Source of the DNA: Clostridia bacterium
GTDB lineage: Bacteria; Bacillota_A; Clostridia; Christensenellales; UBA1242
Assembly: GCA_017938565.1 (NCBI GenBank)
Contig: JAGBBI010000007.1
Span: forward strand, 1 to 5,418
DNA: 5,418 nt
Direction of reading: 5' to 3'
Part shown: in pieces, positions 1-5,316 of the stretch
Position numbering within the stretch: position 1 is the first letter of the stretch
Layout of the letters: every line of letters starts with the position of its first letter
Made by a program: the position numbers and the translations under genes
The notes under the pieces: generated by a model
Told to the model about the DNA's origin: nothing
Seen by the model: only the letters and a program-made list of their open reading frames with translations
The model's database searches: none

Positions 1-231
1 AGTTAAACTTCTTCTTATTATAGGCTTAATATGTTTTTCCACGAAGTCCCTTGTAATGCGTTGTTTAATCATAAAGTTATAAATTGGCATTGAAATTTGT
101 TTTATTTCACCATTCGTCAAATATGCATAAATTGCAGATGAATTACGTCCATATGACCCAACCTTAATGCAGTTAATCATATTGACATTAAGTGTATTTA
201 AAACTTCTCTATTTTCTCGTATTTCGTTCAT
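1..231 (-). CDS. Unrecognised protein, N-terminal 77 residues (runs off left edge)
   Basis: The frame is open from an ATG at 231 down to base 1, giving 77 residues with no stop, so this is the N-terminal part of a longer or just-ending protein. It begins MNEIRENREVLNTLNVNMIN and later reads VGSYGRNSSAIYAYLTNGEI. It is polar and basic toward the visible end (KQRITRDF, KPIIRRS), with no signal peptide, no membrane segment and no catalytic motif I can name. The start is well supported: AAAGGAG lies 6 bases upstream of the ATG, and a TTGAAA-17-TATAAT promoter lies just before that. It follows the YgjP-like gene on the same strand after 123 bases, but its own promoter suggests separate transcription. 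I do not recognise the family and assign no function. Confidence 0.8.
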   Translation of the reverse strand, partial: MNEIRENREVLNTLNVNMINCIKVGSYGRNSSAIYAYLTNGEIKQISMPIYNFMIKQRITRDFVEKHIKPIIRRSLT

Positions 232-237
232 AACATT

Positions 238-244
238 CTCCTTT
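238..244 (-). promoter_or_regulatory. Ribosome binding site of the partial left gene
   Basis: AAAGGAG on the minus strand ends 6 bases before the ATG at 231. It decides the start of this short partial reading frame and is the main reason to believe the gene is real. Confidence 0.8.
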
Positions 245-250
245 CGACTT

Positions 251-279
251 ATTATACAATATAAATCTTAAAATTTCAA
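251..279 (-). promoter_or_regulatory. Sigma-A-type promoter of the partial left gene
   Basis: On the minus strand TTGAAA (279-274) is followed after 17 bases by a perfect TATAAT (256-251). Transcription would start near 244, giving a very short leader in which the ribosome binding site lies almost at the 5' end. The box plus spacer is identical at 24 of 29 positions to the promoter of the zincin-like gene at 3643-3671. Confidence 0.75.
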
Positions 280-354
280 GAGTGTTACAAAAGAAACTTG
301 TGATTTTAATTTGTCTTCTTATAAATTCAAGCTTTGATATTTTCATTTAATAAC

Positions 355-1032
355 TTAATTATCTTTATAAATTTGAAAAAGAAAACTCATTTCCTTCACT
401 TGTTTTCTTCGTTTTTTATAATCAGGTAATATCCGCTGAACTTCTGACCAAAACTTGGAGCTATGATTCATTTCTTTCAGATGACAAAGCTCGTGCACAA
501 TAACATAATCTATCAATTCCGGCTTTAGGCAAACGACTCTCCAATTTAAATTTATACAATAATTCGACGTGCAACATCCCCATCGTCCTTTGGCGTCTGA
601 TATTTTAAACTCATCAAAGTTTGCTTTAATAATCTTGGCTATTTCAAGAGTCCTTTGCCTCAGCCATTTCTCAGCAAGTCGCTTGTAAATCAAAATTACC
701 TTATGCAAACGTTGACTTTGGTCAATCAAGTCAGGTATATAACACTTTCCAGCCACAAAACTGGCTGATTTAGCTTGCGGGTCTATTACTGATTGATATT
801 TATTACCAAACAATAAAAAAGCCTTATAATCAACCAAATCGCCATTGATTAAGGAATTCTCTTTAACTTTATTTAACTTTGTAACAATCCAATACTCTTT
901 TTCGGCAATAAATTTATTTATTTCGCTATCCGCTAAACCCTTTGGTGCCTTCACAATAAGTTCGCCTTTTTGGTTTATTGTAATTGACAAAGTCTTTCTA
1001 TTCTGCCGTATCACACTTTTTGGTTTTATCAT
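355..1032 (-). CDS. YgjP-like (DUF45) putative zinc metallohydrolase, M48-type annotation
   Basis: A complete 225-residue protein of about the usual length for the YgjP/DUF45 family. The N-terminus carries the family's Arg-Lys-Thr-Leu strand pattern (RKTLSI, residues 12-17, then VKAPKG, 27-32). The core is at the C-terminal half: RWGCC (150-154; the family usually has WGSC), INLNWRVV (160-167), and VIVHELCHLKEMNHSSKFW (177-195). H180, H184 and H190 are the likely zinc ligands and E181 the catalytic base (HExxH-x5-H). Family proteins are annotated as metal-dependent hydrolases or metallopeptidases, and E. coli YgjP has been reported as a UTP pyrophosphatase, so the substrate here is open. It is probably cytoplasmic, with no signal peptide or membrane helix. 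The ATG at 1032 is the only plausible start, since an in-frame TGA lies at 1047-1045. No Shine-Dalgarno precedes it. It is transcribed divergently from the PadR fusion gene. No convincing terminator follows it. Confidence 0.93.
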   Translation of the reverse strand: MIKPKSVIRQNRKTLSITINQKGELIVKAPKGLADSEINKFIAEKEYWIVTKLNKVKENSLINGDLVDYKAFLLFGNKYQSVIDPQAKSASFVAGKCYIPDLIDQSQRLHKVILIYKRLAEKWLRQRTLEIAKIIKANFDEFKISDAKGRWGCCTSNYCINLNWRVVCLKPELIDYVIVHELCHLKEMNHSSKFWSEVQRILPDYKKRRKQVKEMSFLFQIYKDN

Positions 1033-1038
1033 ATTTTC

Positions 1039-1068
1039 ATTATATCAATAAAGTATGCTACTTCACAA
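1039..1068 (-). promoter_or_regulatory. Candidate promoter of the YgjP-like gene, placed for a leaderless mRNA
   Basis: On the minus strand a perfect TATAAT (1044-1039) lies only 6 bases before the ATG at 1032. A weak -35 match, TTGTGA (1068-1063), lies 18 bases upstream of it. A start about 7 bases past the -10 box would fall on or next to the A of the ATG, leaving no leader and no ribosome binding site. The -10 is clear and the -35 is weak. Confidence 0.55.
1051..1063. promoter_or_regulatory. Palindrome inside the YgjP-like promoter, possible operator
   Basis: AAGTATGCTACTT is an inverted repeat with perfect 5-base arms (AAGTA/TACTT) around TGC. It lies between the proposed -35 and -10 boxes of the YgjP-like gene, where a bound repressor would block polymerase. 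The adjacent PadR-type gene is an obvious candidate binder, but the sequence is not the known ATGT-n-ACAT PadR operator, and short palindromes occur by chance in AT-rich DNA. Confidence 0.25.
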
Positions 1069-1105
1069 GAAAAATTAAAAAGATTTGCAAGATAGATTTA
1101 TTTAA

Positions 1106-1135
1106 TTGACATCTTTTATTTAAAAAAGTTATAAT
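1106..1135 (+). promoter_or_regulatory. Consensus sigma-A promoter of the PadR fusion gene
   Basis: TTGACA (1106-1111) and TATAAT (1130-1135), both perfect consensus matches, are separated by 18 bases. Transcription would start near 1142, giving a leader of about 50 bases. The intrinsic strength is probably high, so any control is likely by repression, which would suit autoregulation by a PadR protein (inference). Confidence 0.85.
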
Positions 1136-1176
1136 AACATTGATTAATAATTGGCTTATTGTCTTTATTTTCAATG

Positions 1177-1183
1177 AAAGGAG
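1177..1183 (+). promoter_or_regulatory. Ribosome binding site of the PadR fusion gene
   Basis: AAAGGAG, 9 bases before the ATG at 1193, a strong match and normal spacing that fixes the start of the 786-residue protein. Confidence 0.85.
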
Positions 1184-1192
1184 CAAAACTTT

Positions 1193-3553
1193 ATGGCAAT
1201 AGATTCAGATTTAATTCGTGGGCACGTTGATACAATAATTTTAAAAACGCTTGCCGGCGGAGATAAATACGGATATGAGATTATAAAGGAAATCGAAACC
1301 CGAAGTAATGGAACCTACGAATTAAAACAACCTACTTTGTATAGTTGTTTAAAAAGACTTGAAGGGCAAGGGTTTATTTCAGCCTACTGGGTTAACAGCG
1401 ACATCGGAGGCAAGAGGCATTATTACAAATTAACCGATTTAGGTAGACAAGAATACGATAATAATATGCGAGAATGGCTTTCTTCAAGGTCAATTATTGA
1501 CAATTTAATTGCTGAAAATGCTGACGAAGTACTTCCAGAGTTAACTACTAATTTTATACCGCTTACCGGCACTGAAAATATGACCTTCCGTAAAAAAACC
1601 GATGAAGAAAAAGAAGCAAATTGCACAGTTGACTATTCTTCCCTACCCTCAAGCGATCCTAAAGAGAGTGCACCATCAGTTGAAAATTTGACAAGCGAAC
1701 TTCAACAAGACGAATTGCTTAATAAAAGCGAGTTTGATAATTTTTCCGACAACTCATCAACGGATATAGTGAACCCATTCGCAGAATTCTATGATTTAGG
1801 AGAAAACTCCGACTTAGATTTTGAAACTGACGAACAAGATTTAAAGTTGGTTGAAGAATATTACAACACCGATGAGAATCAGTTAAATATATTTACAGCG
1901 ATCAATGAAGAAAACCCCGAAAATGTTTCAAGTTCTGCATTAAACGAAGATTCTACGGCAGATTTGCCAAGCGATGATGCTGAAAGGAACATTCATTCAG
2001 AAGAATCTTGTATAATATCGCAAAAAGAGAACTTGCCAAGCGATGATCCTTTTGAGGATATAATTTTAAAAAAAGTTGATGAAACATCATCAACCAAATT
2101 TAACTTTAAAGACTATAAACTGAACAATGAAAACTACTTTGATAATGTAAAAGATGAAATTGGTGGATCGGGTTTTGAAATAAACGAAGACAACAGTATT
2201 GAATACGATAGACCTATTAACACCGACCTTTTTGATGAAATAATAAATTCTGATAGTAACGATGACAATTTTAATGAAAGTCTTCACTCATTTAATGCCC
2301 TAGAAGAAAATGACGACGAGTTTGAAATAACAAGACGTTGCGATGATTTTTCTTCAAGTGAATTTGAAGACGAAGAAATTGGCAATGAGAGTGTCGAAAT
2401 CGACGCAAGTATTGACGAATTTAATCAAGATGAAAGCAATGATTTATCTAAACTAAATTTTGGATTTAATGATGAGAACGATGAGAGCGAAAGCTCTAGA
2501 TTAATATTTGGAACCGAAGAAGAATCCAACCAGGACGAAGAGCCTCTTCCATTTGTTCGATTTAATTATTCTAATTTTTCCAACGATGAGTCGAATGACA
2601 ACTTCAATTCAGACGAAAATGTATTTGACGAAATAGAAAATTATAGCAACCAAAACTTTACCTTGCGTAACGAACAAGAGCTTACTGAGTCATACAATTA
2701 TGACTATGACCGAGAGAGCGAGTTAAGCGAGTCTCGCGACATTGCATTAAGAGACGAATTTCCAACACCTACCGAAGATCCACAAAATGAAGTTGCGGTA
2801 ATCGAACCCGAAATTCAGGCATCTACACCAATATATAACGACCCCGACGCTACAACCAATTTATTCGTTGATAATAAACGTAGTTTCGTTCCTCAGTATA
2901 CCGATAATGATAGCAGACAATTATTAAACACATTATCTTCCTATGGTTCAATAAGATTTTCACCTACCAATAAAACAAGCCACGTCCCAAAACACGTCGT
3001 ATCAAACATTGACGAACTTAGAACTGACTTTAATAATGCAGGTATCGAGGTTAGGGTTTACGAAAGAAGGCCAAAAGAAACCTCTGAGACAAAAAATTAT
3101 ATCTTAACTAACAAAATTAAAATGTTTACAAGTTGGCTTTCATTTGCAATAGTCTCGTTTTTGCTTGTAATTGGCTATTTAATTGCAGGACCAATTGGCT
3201 ATACTGATTTAACCTTTGTGCCTACAGCACTCCCTGCCTCATTTTTCTTGTTTTTATGTCTTGGAATAATGCTCGCAATTCCAATAACATTTACGATTAT
3301 ATTCCTACTTAATCAGACTAAGAAAGTTAAGCCAAGATATTCCGCAAAAGTGGCAATAATCTTTTCACTTCTTTTTGCTGTACAATGTCTAGTAATTATA
3401 TATGCAGTAAACATACCTTTTGGACTTTATAGTTTCACACAAATCGATTACAACCATTTACTGTGGTACCTTCCAGCGATTTGTACGACATATCTTCCGC
3501 TTCATACACTTATGTACACATTGCTATTTAACTCAAAACGTTTCCACGTTTAG
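1193..3553 (+). CDS. Membrane-anchored PadR-family transcriptional regulator with long acidic linker
   Basis: A 786-residue protein, whereas PadR regulators are usually about 100-200. Residues 8-95 are a typical PadR winged helix: IILKTLAGGDKYGYEIIKEI, then PTLYSCLKRLEGQGFI (47-62, recognition helix region) and GGKRHYYKLTDLGR (72-85, wing). A helix follows (86-107). Residues about 137-575 are rich in Asp, Glu, Asn and Ser with few basic residues (21 Asp/Glu and 3 Lys/Arg in 371-420), probably disordered, with recurring FDEI-like and LPSDD motifs. Residues 576-643 turn basic and look partly folded (VSNIDELRTDF, GIEVRVYERR). Four membrane helices follow, at about 645-666, 680-706, 718-742 and 755-778. 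The positive loop TKKVKPRYSAK between helices 2 and 3 and the SKR tail place both termini in the cytoplasm. It therefore looks like a DNA-binding domain tethered to the membrane, perhaps sensing the envelope or a small ligand. Its targets are unknown; itself and the divergent YgjP-like gene are candidates. It ends with tandem TAG TAA stops. Confidence 0.92.
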   Translation: MAIDSDLIRGHVDTIILKTLAGGDKYGYEIIKEIETRSNGTYELKQPTLYSCLKRLEGQGFISAYWVNSDIGGKRHYYKLTDLGRQEYDNNMREWLSSRSIIDNLIAENADEVLPELTTNFIPLTGTENMTFRKKTDEEKEANCTVDYSSLPSSDPKESAPSVENLTSELQQDELLNKSEFDNFSDNSSTDIVNPFAEFYDLGENSDLDFETDEQDLKLVEEYYNTDENQLNIFTAINEENPENVSSSALNEDSTADLPSDDAERNIHSEESCIISQKENLPSDDPFEDIILKKVDETSSTKFNFKDYKLNNENYFDNVKDEIGGSGFEINEDNSIEYDRPINTDLFDEIINSDSNDDNFNESLHSFNALEENDDEFEITRRCDDFSSSEFEDEEIGNESVEIDASIDEFNQDESNDLSKLNFGFNDENDESESSRLIFGTEEESNQDEEPLPFVRFNYSNFSNDESNDNFNSDENVFDEIENYSNQNFTLRNEQELTESYNYDYDRESELSESRDIALRDEFPTPTEDPQNEVAVIEPEIQASTPIYNDPDATTNLFVDNKRSFVPQYTDNDSRQLLNTLSSYGSIRFSPTNKTSHVPKHVVSNIDELRTDFNNAGIEVRVYERRPKETSETKNYILTNKIKMFTSWLSFAIVSFLLVIGYLIAGPIGYTDLTFVPTALPASFFLFLCLGIMLAIPITFTIIFLLNQTKKVKPRYSAKVAIIFSLLFAVQCLVIIYAVNIPFGLYSFTQIDYNHLLWYLPAICTTYLPLHTLMYTLLFNSKRFHV
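1964..2047 (+). repeat. Short in-frame direct repeat in the acidic linker
   Basis: The 15-base sequence TTGCCAAGCGATGAT occurs at 1964-1978 and 2033-2047, 69 bases (23 codons) apart, encoding LPSDD at residues 258-262 and 281-285. A related LPSSD is at 151-155. The exact DNA identity suggests local duplication within a fast-evolving linker; only two exact copies exist. Confidence 0.5.
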
Positions 3554-3565
3554 TAAAGTTGTTAT

Positions 3566-3599
3566 AAAAGCAAACCTTAAAATAAAGGTTTGCTTTTTT
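3566..3599 (+). terminator. Intrinsic terminator of the PadR fusion gene
   Basis: A 13-bp perfect stem (3566-3578 with 3585-3597, core GCAAACCTT/AAGGTTTGC), a 6-base loop AAAATA and a run of six T (3594-3599). It begins 12 bases after the TAG stop and separates this gene from the next. Confidence 0.92.
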
Positions 3600-3642
3600 A
3601 TCACATTTTGTGCTTTAAAAGGCAAGAAATTTTTATAACCTA

Positions 3643-3671
3643 TTGAAATTTTGTAATTTGTAGTGTATAAT
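3643..3671 (+). promoter_or_regulatory. Sigma-A promoter of the zincin-like gene
   Basis: TTGAAA (3643-3648) and perfect TATAAT (3666-3671) with a 17-base spacer. Transcription would start near 3678, leaving a leader of about 25 bases. It shares 24 of 29 positions with the promoter at 279-251 on the other strand, including the first ten bases TTGAAATTTT. Confidence 0.82.
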
Positions 3672-3686
3672 TAAGGTACTATTAAT

Positions 3687-3694
3687 AAAGGGGG
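3687..3694 (+). promoter_or_regulatory. Ribosome binding site of the zincin-like gene
   Basis: AAAGGGGG, 8 bases before the ATG at 3703. It is a variant of the AAAGGAG seen elsewhere in the window, with a second weaker AAGG at 3697-3700 too close to the start. Confidence 0.7.
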
Positions 3695-3702
3695 ACAAGG
3701 CA

Positions 3703-4950
3703 ATGCGTGAAAAATTTGTTCTGACAGGGCAAGAGCAATTTGACGTTGATAAATTTGACGACTACGCGAAATACCTTACTTCATTGATTAAAGTAGATAA
3801 AAACCTACTGTCTAAAATGGGCGATGGCGAAAAAACCGTCCTATTTTCGCACTTCTTTAAGTTTATACAAGAAGCGTATTATGAAATGTTCGGCGTAATG
3901 ATTAGTGAAGACGATGAAAACATCTTAGACTATGCAACCGAACTTATGATTCGAGATAAAAAGTTTGCAAAGAAATTAGCCGACTATGTTAATCAATATT
4001 TAACCTATGTTCACTTTCAGCTTTTAAGAAAAGAACAACTTAAAGCGAAACAAGTCCAAAAACTTGAAAATATTCGTCAAGAAGCCGAGGCTCTTACAAA
4101 ATATATTTCTAGTGTATTAGGTCATACTGATGAAAATGGCGATATCGTAGACTATCGTGAAAACGATGCAATGAATATCCGAATGAAAACCATCTGGAAA
4201 CTTCGTGGTTTTATGCAAGACAGCAATATGTTCAGCGGTGGCGATGCCGAACAAGTAACCCACGTCCCTAAAATGGATCCTGCCACATACAAAGGCATTA
4301 TTAAATGCTTTAACCCAGATGTTTTCTACTCTCTTGAAAAAGAAGATATTTTAAATCTTGTAGAAGGATTGGTTGACGGTTATTGTTCAATGAATAATGT
4401 TGAACGACCTAATGTCGAATTTAGAAAATTTGCCCAACAAGGAAATAAGAAGACTTTTGGTTGCTATGCCGATGGCGTAGACACGCTATATCTAAATGAA
4501 GAATTTTTGGCTGAATTTGAAAGAGCAAAAGAAACTAAAGACCCATATCTCCCAATAAGGTTGATGCAGACAGGACTTCACGAAACAAGACATAAAATTC
4601 AAGTTGCGAATATGAACCGACAACCTGAAAACGAAAGAGACAGACAACTTGCATTCAAAATGAACGCCTCGCTTCAAATGGCACAACAAGGAAACCCAAA
4701 TTTTGCAAGCTACCTATCAAGAATTGAAGAAGCTGACGCAAGATATGTTGCAATAAAGGAAATGGAGAATTTTGCAAGACAAGGACTTCTTGATGAATCA
4801 TCGAAGCAAATGCTCGCTCAACTTCGCCAAGAGGAACTTTATTTGAGACAACTTTCTGCACAAAAAGAATTGTATAAAAATAAACACTTCCAATTAGAAG
4901 ATGAAGACGAACCACAAATGTCATTATTTACTTATGACAATGCTGTTTAA
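3703..4950 (+). CDS. Putative zincin-type metallopeptidase with a C-terminal sliding-clamp-like motif
   Basis: A complete 415-residue protein of a family I do not recognise. Residues 1-100 are mostly helical; 105-137 (LLRKEQLKAKQVQKLENIRQ and on) look like a coiled coil. Residues 236-269 resemble the strands that precede a zincin active site (NVEFRKF, TFGCYADG, DTLYLNEEFL). The active-site candidate is LMQTGLHETRHKIQ: H293 and H297 as zinc ligands and E294 as base. The downstream IEEADARYVA (341-350) could supply the third ligand, E342 or E343, as in gluzincin-like folds (HExxH ... ExxA). The C-terminal region is helical, then an acidic tail (LEDEDEPQMSLFTYDNAV) carries QMSLF (405-409), close to the bacterial beta-clamp binding consensus QL(S/D)LF. 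There is no signal peptide or membrane helix, so it should be cytoplasmic. It is a single-gene unit with its own promoter and terminator, convergent with a PC4-like ssDNA-binding gene. The coding region is solid; the peptidase call is moderate, and a role at DNA is inference. Confidence 0.85.
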   Translation: MREKFVLTGQEQFDVDKFDDYAKYLTSLIKVDKNLLSKMGDGEKTVLFSHFFKFIQEAYYEMFGVMISEDDENILDYATELMIRDKKFAKKLADYVNQYLTYVHFQLLRKEQLKAKQVQKLENIRQEAEALTKYISSVLGHTDENGDIVDYRENDAMNIRMKTIWKLRGFMQDSNMFSGGDAEQVTHVPKMDPATYKGIIKCFNPDVFYSLEKEDILNLVEGLVDGYCSMNNVERPNVEFRKFAQQGNKKTFGCYADGVDTLYLNEEFLAEFERAKETKDPYLPIRLMQTGLHETRHKIQVANMNRQPENERDRQLAFKMNASLQMAQQGNPNFASYLSRIEEADARYVAIKEMENFARQGLLDESSKQMLAQLRQEELYLRQLSAQKELYKNKHFQLEDEDEPQMSLFTYDNAV

Positions 4951-4962
4951 ATAAAATAAACA

Positions 4963-5004
4963 AAAAGAACGAATAAGCAATACAAATTGCCTACTCGTTC
5001 TTTT
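4963..5004. terminator. Bidirectional terminator between convergent genes
   Basis: Outer arms AAAAGAACGA (4963-4972) and TCGTTCTTTT (4995-5004) and inner arms GCAAT (4977-4981) and ATTGC (4986-4990) form a long hairpin with a 4-base loop ACAA. On the plus-strand transcript two A-C mismatches interrupt it (4973/4994 and 4976/4991). On the minus-strand transcript the same positions become U-G wobbles, so the hairpin is continuous. T-runs flank both sides. It serves the zincin-like gene from the left and the PC4-like gene from the right. Confidence 0.85.
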
Positions 5005-5026
5005 CTATTTAATAATTTATTTTTTC

Positions 5027-5254
5027 CTAGTCGTCAAGATTTAAACTGTTTAGAATATCCCTTAATGCTTTTGCTTCTGCTTTATTGAAAGTGATACCCT
5101 TACTCATTCTGTCGTGAGCAACATTCCAAGGTCTTAAATCGAAAACTGGAGCATGGTCATTCCAACTAATCATATTTAATTCTTTAGCATAGCCATTTAC
5201 AGGTTCTGAAAGTGCACCTAATTTCTCGGTAACTTCATACTTAATTTCTGCCAT
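5027..5254 (-). CDS. YdbC/PC4-like single-stranded-DNA-binding protein
   Basis: A complete 75-residue protein beginning MAEIKYEVTEKLGALSE, with KELNMISWND (24-33), FDLRPWN (38-44) and KGITFNKAEAKALRDIL (52-68). This order matches the small Firmicutes YdbC proteins (the Lactococcus type) of the PC4/p15 transcriptional-coactivator superfamily: a four-strand sheet, then one C-terminal helix, acting as a dimer that binds single-stranded DNA with little sequence preference. The length is the usual 70-80 residues. The exact cellular role in bacteria is unsettled; protection of ssDNA or modulation of transcription or replication are the usual suggestions. The start is supported by GGAGG 8 bases upstream. 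It has its own promoter and is convergent with the zincin-like gene. I give no symbol because ydbC is used for other genes in other species. Confidence 0.92.
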   Translation of the reverse strand: MAEIKYEVTEKLGALSEPVNGYAKELNMISWNDHAPVFDLRPWNVAHDRMSKGITFNKAEAKALRDILNSLNLDD

Positions 5255-5262
5255 AGGTTTTT

Positions 5263-5267
5263 CCTCC
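5263..5267 (-). promoter_or_regulatory. Ribosome binding site of the PC4-like gene
   Basis: GGAGG on the minus strand, 8 bases before the ATG at 5254; it fixes the start. Confidence 0.85.
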
Positions 5268-5287
5268 GCTTGATAGTATATACATAT

Positions 5288-5316
5288 ATTTTAGCATTAA
5301 TTTTTATAAATCGCAA
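5288..5316 (-). promoter_or_regulatory. Candidate promoter of the PC4-like gene, extended -10 type
   Basis: On the minus strand TTGCGA (5316-5311) and TAAAAT (5293-5288) are 17 bases apart, and TGC immediately precedes the -10 box, an extended -10 element that can offset the weak -35. Transcription would start near 5281, a leader of about 27 bases. A competing TATACT at 5280-5275 has no usable -35. Confidence 0.5.

Noticed and set aside
280..354. Possible terminator hairpins after the YgjP-like gene (TCAA/TTGA around AGC, and an ACAA/TTGT pair).
   Set aside because: The stems are only 4-6 AT-rich pairs and no T-run follows, so they are not supportable as terminators.
1029..1040. A three-codon mini-reading frame (ATG AAA ATA TGA) overlapping the start of the YgjP-like gene, possibly for translational coupling.
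   Set aside because: Its ATG overlaps the end of the -10 box, so it would not be transcribed from that promoter, and it has no ribosome binding site.
845..1051. A 68-codon plus-strand open frame opposite the YgjP-like gene.
   Set aside because: It lies entirely over the 5' part and promoter of a well-supported gene on the other strand and has no ribosome binding site.
1881..1895. QLNIF in the PadR linker (residues 230-234), another clamp-motif-like peptide.
   Set aside because: It lies within a long low-complexity acidic region in a protein with no replication link; it shows how easily such peptides arise by chance.
3420..3638. A 72-codon plus-strand frame running past the end of the PadR fusion gene.
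   Set aside because: It starts inside the membrane domain in another frame and reads through the terminator hairpin; no ribosome binding site.
4655..4924. An 89-codon minus-strand open frame opposite the zincin-like gene.
   Set aside because: It is antisense to a strongly supported coding region, has no upstream signals, and looks like an opposite-strand shadow.
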